From Haematococcus lacustris (lineage: Eukaryota > Chlorophyta > Chlorophyceae > Chlamydomonadales > Haematococcaceae): a stretch of 64,000 nt of DNA. Shown piece by piece: positions 57,101 to 64,000 of the stretch. The stretch's first letter is position 1; each line of letters begins with the position of its first letter. The notes under the pieces were generated by a model. The model had not been told where the DNA came from, searched no databases, and saw only the letters and a list, made by a program, of their open reading frames with translations. Made by a program: the position numbers and the translations under genes. The stretch spans positions 3,633,404 through 3,697,403 of the forward strand of contig JASKMD010000005.1 in assembly GCA_030144725.1 (NCBI GenBank). The letters run 5' to 3'.

Positions 57101-60100
57101 GGCAGCAGGCAGTGCAGTCCCTACTGCCTAGCCAATGCCGCAGGCACCATCATACCCGCCCGCCAACCCTGCCAACCAGCTGCCCCACCCCAGATAGCAG
57201 GCAGGCAAGCCAGGCCATGCACAGACATGAAACTGGACTTGCCCATGCGCAAGAGGCACGCGAACAAGAGGTGGCAGCCCAGCCCGCCCAAGCACATGCG
57301 CCCACAGCCTGTGAAGCAGCAAAGGGACAGCAGCCCAACGCGCAAACAGGCAGCCCCAGAGCCCCAGGCAGCAACAGCAGAGCACACCACCGCAACCCAA
57401 GAGAGTACTGGTGCGACGCATGCATACGAAGATGTGATGCTTGCCTAACTGATGCAATGCGCAATCACACACACGCTACATGCTGCCTGTCTGCCTGGGT
57501 TGTGTTGCCTTTGCATGTGAGGGTTGCCTGCTTTGCTTGTTTGGCTCGTGTCAGGCGCATGTGCAGGGGGGCCTCATCTTCCAGGTGCGGTGCGGCGATG
57601 CAAGGCGGGCACACAGCCCTCTTTCAGCTTGGTGCACAGCAGGCCTGGTGGAGCTCCGCCTGTGGCAGCAGCTGCTGGGCAACACAGGCCGCACAGGCAG
57701 CAGGCAGTGCAGTCCCTACTGCCTAGCCTATGCCGCAGCCACCATCATACCCGCCCGCCAACCCTGCCAACCAGCTGCCCCACCCCAGATTGCAGGCAGG
57801 CAGCCAGGCCATGCACAGACATGAAACTGGACTTGCCCATGCGCATGAGGCACGCGAACAAGAGGTGGCAGCCCAGCCCGCCCAAGCACATGCGCCCACA
57901 GCCTGTGAAGCAGCAAAGAGACAGCAGCCCAACGCGCAAACAGGCAGCCCCAGAGCCCCAGGCAGCAACAGCAGAGCACACCACCGCAACCCAAGAGAGT
58001 ACTGGTGCGACGCATGCATACGAAGATGTGATGCTTGCCTAACTGATGCAATGCGCAATCACACACACGCTACATGCTGCCTGTCTGCCTGGGTTGTGTT
58101 GCCTTTGCATGTGAGGGTTGCCTGCTTTGCTTGTTTGGCTCGTGTCAGGCGCATGTGCAGGGGGGGCCTCATCTTCCAGGTGCGGTGCGGCGATGCAAGG
58201 CGGGCACACAGCCCTCTTTCAGCGTGGTGCACAGCAGGCCTGGTGGAGCTCCGCCTGTGGCAGCAGCTGCTGGGCAACACAGGCCGCACAGGCAGCAGGC
58301 AGTGCAGTCCCTACTGCCTAGCCTATACCGCAGGCACCATCATACCCGCCCGCCAACCCTGCCAACCAGCTGCCCCACCCCAGATTGCAGGCAGGCAAGC
58401 CGGGCCATGCACAGACATGAAACTGGACTTGCCCATGCGCAAGAGGCACGCGAACAAGAGGTGGCAGCCCAGCCCGCCCAAGCACATGCGCCCACAGCCT
58501 GTGAAGCAGCAAAGGGACAGCAGCCCAACGCGCAAACAGGCAGCCCCAGAGCCCCAGGCAGCAACAGCAGAGCACACCACCGCAACCCAAGAGAGTACTG
58601 GTGCGACGCATGCATACGAAGATGTGATGCTTGCCTAACTGATGCAATGCGCAATCACACACACGCTACATGCTGCCTGTCTGCCTGGATTGTGTTGCCT
58701 TTGCATGTGAGGGTTGCCTGCTTTGCTTGTTTGGCTCGTGTCAGGCGCATGTGCAGGGGGGGCCTCATCTTCCAGGTGCGGTGCGGCGATGCAAGGCGGG
58801 CACACAGCCCTCTTTCAGCGTGGTGCACAGCAGGCCTGGTGGAGCTCCGCCTGTGGCAGCAGCTGCTGGGCAACACAGGCCGCACAGGCAGCAGGCAGTG
58901 CAGTCCCTACTGCCTAGCCTATGCCGCAGCCACCATCATACCCGCCCGCCAACCCTGCCAACCAGCTGCCCCACCCCAGATTGCAGGCAGGCAGCCAGGC
59001 CATGCACAGACATGAAACTGGACTTGCCCATGCGCATGAGGCACGCGAACAAGAGGTGGCAGCCCAGCCCGCCCAAGCACATGCGCCCACAGCCTGTGAA
59101 GCAGCAAAGGGACAGCAGCCCAACGCGCAAACAGGCAGCCCCAGAGCCCCAGGCAGCAACAGCAGAGCACACCACCGCAACCCAAGAGAGTACTGGTGCG
59201 ACGCATGCATACGAAGATGTGATGCTTGCCTAACTGATGCAATGCGCAACCACACACACGCTACATGCTGCCTGTCTGCCTGGGTTGTGTTGCCTTTGCA
59301 TGTGAGGGTTGCCTGCTTTGCTTGTTTGGCTCGTGTCAGGCGCATGTGCAGGGGGGGGCCTCATCTTCCAGGTGCGGTGCGGCGATGCAAGGCGGGCACA
59401 CAGCCCTCTTTCAGCGTGGTGCACAGCAGGCCTGGTGGAGCTCCGCCTGTGGCAGCAGCTGCTGGGCAACACAGGCCGCACAGGCAGCAGGCAGTGCAGT
59501 CCCTACTGCCTAGCCTATGCCGCAGCCACCATCATACCCGCCCGCCAACCCTGCCAACCAGCTGCCCCACCCCAGATTGCAGGCAGGCAAGCCAGGCCAT
59601 GCACAGACATGAAACTGGACTTGCCCATGCGCAAGAGGCACGCGAACAAGAGGTGGCAGCCCAGCCCGCCCAAGCACATGCGCCCACAGCCTGTGAAGCA
59701 GCAAAGGGACAGCAGCCCAACGCGCAAACAGGCAGCCCCAGAGCCCCAGGCAGCAACAGCAGAGCACACCACCGCAACCCAAGAGAGTACTGGTGCGACG
59801 CATGCATACGAAGATGTGATGCTTGCCTAACTGATGCAATGCGCAACCACACACACGCTACATGCTGCCTGTCTGCCTGGATTGTGTTGCCTTTGCATGT
59901 GAGGGTTGCCTGCTTTGCTTGTTTGGCTCGTGTCAGGCGCATGTGCAGGGGGGCCTCATCTTCCAGGTGCGGTGAGGCGATGCAAGGCGGGCACACAGCC
60001 CTCTTTCAGCTTGGTGCACAGCAGGCCTGGTGGAGCTCCGCCTGTGGCAGCAGCTGCTGGGCAACACAGGCCGCACAGGCAGCAGGCAGTGCAGTCCCTA

Positions 60101-63100
60101 CTGCCTAGCCTATGCCGCAGCCACCATCATACCCGCCCGCCAACCCTGCCAACCAGCTGCCCCACCCCAGATTGCAGGCAGGCAAGCCAGGCCATGCACA
60201 GACATGAAACTGGACTTGCCCATGCGCAAGAGGCACGCGAACAAGAGGTGGCAGCCCAGCCCGCCCAAGCACATGCGCCCACAGCCTGTGAAGCAGCAAA
60301 GGGACAGCAGCCCAACGCACAAACAGGCAGCCCCAGAGCCCCAGGCAGCAACAGCAGAGCACACCACCGCAACCCAAGAGAGTACTGGTGCGACGCATGC
60401 ATACGAAGATGTGATGCTTGCCTAACTGATGCAATGCGCAACCACACACACGCTACATGCTGCCTGTCTGCCTGGGTTGTGTTGCCTTTGCATGTGAGGG
60501 TTGCCTGCTTTGCTTGTTTGGCTCGTGTCAGGCGCATGTGCAGGGGGGGCCTCATCTTCCAGGTGCGGTGCGGCGATGCAAGGCGGGCACACAGCCCTCT
60601 TTCAGCGTGGTGCACAGCAGGCCTGGTGGAGCTCCGCCTGTGGCAGCAGCTGCTGGGCAACACAGGCCGCACAGGCAGCAGGCAGTGCAGTCCCTACTGC
60701 CTAGCCTATGCCGCAGCCACCATCATACCCGCCCGCCAACCCTGCCAACCAGCTGCCCCACCCCAGATTGCAGGCAGGCAGCCAGGCCATGCACAGACAT
60801 GAAACTGGACTTGCCCATGCGCAAGAGGCACGCGAACAAGAGGTGGCAGCCCAGCCCGCCCAAGCACATGCGCCCACAGCCTGTGAAGCAGCAAAGAGAC
60901 AGCAGCCCAACGCGCAAACAGGCAGCCCCAGAGCCCCAGGCAGCAACAGCAGAGCACACCACCGCAACCCAAGAGAGTACTGGTGCGACGCATGCATACG
61001 AAGATGTGATGCTTGCCTAACTGATGCAATGCGCAATCACACACACGCTACATGCTGCCTGTCTGCCTGGGTTGTGTTGCCTTTGCATGTGAGGGTTGCC
61101 TGCTTTGCTTGTTTGGCTCGTGTCAGGCGCATGTGCAGGGGGGGCCTCATCTTCCAGGTGCGGTGCGGCGATGCAAGGCGGGCACACAGCCCTCTTTCAG
61201 CGTGGTGCACAGCAGGCCTGGTGGAGCTCCGCCTGTGGCAGCAGCTGCTGGGCAACACAGGCCGCACAGGCAGCAGGCAGTGCAGTCCCTACTGCCTAGC
61301 CTATGCCGCAGCCACCATCATACCCGCCCGCCAACCCTGCCAACCAGCTGCCCCACCCCAGATTGCAGGCAGGCAAGCCAGGCCATGCACAGACATGAAA
61401 CTGGACTTGCCCATGCGCAAGAGGCACGCGAACAAGAGGTGGCAGCCCAGCCCGCCCAAGCACATGCGCCCACAGCCTGTGAAGCAGCAAAGGGACAGCA
61501 GCCCAACGCGCAAACAGGCAGCCCCAGAGCCCCAGGCAGCAACAGCAGAGCACACCACCGCAACCCAAGAGAGTACTGGTGCGACGCATGCATACGAAGA
61601 TGTGATGCTTGCCTAACTGATGCAATGCGCAACCACACACACGCTACATGCTGCCTGTCTGCCTGGATTGTGTTGCCTTTGCATGTGAGGGTTGCCTGCT
61701 TTGCTTGTTTGGCTCGTGTCAGGCGCATGTGCAGGGGGGCCTCATCTTCCAGGTGCGGTGAGGCGATGCAAGGCGGGCACACAGCCCTCTTTCAGCTTGG
61801 TGCACAGCAGGCCTGGTGGAGCTCCGCCTGTGGCAGCAGCTGCTGGGCAACACAGGCCGCACAGGCAGCAGGCAGTGCAGTCCCTACTGCCTAGCCTATG
61901 CCGCAGCCACCATCATACCCGCCCGCCAACCCTGCCAACCAGCTGCCCCACCCCAGATTGCAGGCAGGCAAGCCAGGCCATGCACAGACATGAAACTGGA
62001 CTTGCCCATGCGCAAGAGGCACGCGAACAAGAGGTGGCAGCCCAGCCCGCCCAAGCACATGCGCCCACAGCCTGTGAAGCAGCAAAGGGACAGCAGCCCA
62101 ACGCACAAACAGGCAGCCCCAGAGCCCCAGGCAGCAACAGCAGAGCACACCACCGCAACCCAAGAGAGTACTGGTGCGACGCATGCATACGAAGATGTGA
62201 TGCTTGCCTAACTGATGCAATGCGCAACCACACACACGCTACATGCTGCCTGTCTGCCTGGGTTGTGTTGCCTTTGCATGTGAGGGTTGCCTGCTTTGCT
62301 TGTTTGGCTCGTGTCAGGCGCATGTGCAGGGGGGGCCTCATCTTCCAGGTGCGGTGCGGCGATGCAAGGCGGGCACACAGCCCTCTTTCAGCGTGGTGCA
62401 CAGCAGGCCTGGTGGAGCTCCGCCTGTGGCAGCAGCTGCTGGGCAACACAGGCCGCACAGGCAGCAGGCAGTGCAGTCCCTACTGCCTAGCCTATGCCGC
62501 AGCCACCATCATACCCGCCCGCCAACCCTGCCAACCAGCTGCCCCACCCCAGATTGCAGGCAGGCAGCCAGGCCATGCACAGACATGAAACTGGACTTGC
62601 CCATGCGCAAGAGGCACGCGAACAAGAGGTGGCAGCCCAGCCCGCCCAAGCACATGCGCCCACAGCCTGTGAAGCAGCAAAGAGACAGCAGCCCAACGCG
62701 CAAACAGGCAGCCCCAGAGCCCCAGGCAGCAACAGCAGAGCACACCACCGCAACCCAAGAGAGTACTGGTGCGACGCATGCATACGAAGATGTGATGCTT
62801 GCCTAACTGATGCAATGCGCAATCACACACACGCTACATGCTGCCTGTCTGCCTGGGTTGTGTTGCCTTTGCATGTGAGGGTTGCCTGCTTTGCTTGTTT
62901 GGCTCGTGTCAGGCGCATGTGCAGGGGGGGCCTCATCTTCCAGGTGCGGTGCGGCGATGCAAGGCGGGCACACAGCCCTCTTTCAGCGTGGTGCACAGCA
63001 GGCCTGGTGGAGCTCCGCCTGTGGCAGCAGCTGCTGGGCAACACAGGCCGCACAGGCAGCAGGCAGTGCAGTCCCTACTGCCTAGCCTATGCCGCAGCCA

Positions 63101-64000
63101 CCATCATACCCGCCCGCCAACCCTGCCAACCAGCTGCCCCACCCCAGATTGCAGGCAGGCAAGCCAGGCCATGCACAGACATGAAACTGGACTTGCCCAT
63201 GCGCAAGAGGCACGCGAACAAGAGGTGGCAGCCCAGCCCGCCCAAGCACATGCGCCCACAGCCTGTGAAGCAGCAAAGGGACAGCAGCCCAACGCGCAAA
63301 CAGGCAGCCCCAGAGCCCCAGGCAGCAACAGCAGAGCACACCACCGCAACCCAAGAGAGTACTGGTGCGACGCATGCATACGAAGATGTGATGCTTGCCT
63401 AACTGATGCAATGCGCAACCACACACACGCTACATGCTGCCTGTCTGCCTGGATTGTGTTGCCTTTGCATGTGAGGGTTGCCTGCTTTGCTTGTTTGGCT
63501 CGTGTCAGGCGCATGTGCAGGGGGGCCTCATCTTCCAGGTGCGGTGAGGCGATGCAAGGCGGGCACACAGCCCTCTTTCAGCTTGGTGCACAGCAGGCCT
63601 GGTGGAGCTCCGCCTGTGGCAGCAGCTGCTGGGCAACACAGGCCGCACAGGCAGCAGGCAGTGCAGTCCCTACTGCCTAGCCTATGCCGCAGCCACCATC
63701 ATACCCGCCCGCCAACCCTGCCAACCAGCTGCCCCACCCCAGATTGCAGGCAGGCAAGCCAGGCCATGCACAGACATGAAACTGGACTTGCCCATGCGCA
63801 AGAGGCACGCGAACAAGAGGTGGCAGCCCAGCCCGCCCAAGCACATGCGCCCACAGCCTGTGAAGCAGCAAAGGGACAGCAGCCCAACGCACAAACAGGC
63901 AGCCCCAGAGCCCCAGGCAGCAACAGCAGAGCACACCACCGCAACCCAAGAGAGTACTGGTGCGACGCATGCATACGAAGATGTGATGCTTGCCTAACTG
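57101..64000 (+). repeat. Right satellite array, about 11.6 monomers of about 595 bp, continuing past the window
   Basis: Same family as the left array but in inverted orientation. Units are 595-596 bp and about 12 bp shorter than the left ones, through a compacted caggcagccccagagcccc segment and a single gcatgcatacgaagatg in place of the repeated CATG steps. A 1,786-bp higher-order repeat (three monomers) is visible: landmarks at 59,906/61,692, 60,457/62,243 and 61,052/62,838. Frames are open on the plus strand but shift between monomers, so coding is unlikely. Confidence 0.97.

Overview
The window looks like nuclear DNA from a GC-rich green alga, most likely a chlorophycean of the Chlamydomonadales. 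Four protein-coding genes are split by many GT...AG introns. Two of them encode plastid-type proteins: a plant-class FtsZ2 and a parvulin-rhodanese fusion of the plant STR12 type. A TGTAA polyadenylation motif lies downstream of one gene. An interstitial (TTAGGG)n tract sits inside an intron; from memory, this human-type repeat occurs in some chlamydomonadalean lineages (Haematococcus/Dunaliella relatives), but the species is inference only.

Layout. 1-3.1 kb: repeat-rich DNA with a broken gag-like retroelement ORF. 3.17-8.43 kb (minus): FtsZ2 in ten exons, with a 20-bp minisatellite in intron 5. 8.5-9.9 kb: nested dispersed repeats. 9.92-16.38 kb (minus): a RING plus WD40 protein of the RFWD3 type in ten exons. 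16.76-19.81 kb (plus): the parvulin-rhodanese gene in four exons, divergent from the RFWD3-like gene across about 380 bp. 20.3-24.05 kb (plus): 5-methylthioribose kinase in seven exons, with the TTAGGG tract in intron 3. 24.05-25.75 kb: no confident gene.

From 25.75 kb onward the window is dominated by one satellite family in two opposed arrays. The left array (25.75-50.66 kb) has 41 monomers of 603-612 bp. The right array (57.1 kb to the window end) has about 11.6 monomers of about 595 bp in inverted orientation. Between them the flanking DNA is itself inverted-repeated, including hexanucleotide (CAGCCC)n/(GGGGCT)n tracts and degenerate fragments of the methylthioribose kinase gene. The centre (52.6-53.9 kb) is AT-richer and hairpin-rich, and resembles organellar repeat DNA. 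Both arrays show higher-order repeats of 2-4 monomers.

The four genes do not form a pathway. They cover plastid division, predicted ubiquitin ligation in DNA repair, protein folding or sulfur handling, and methionine salvage. The most unusual object is the large inverted satellite structure with captured gene fragments.
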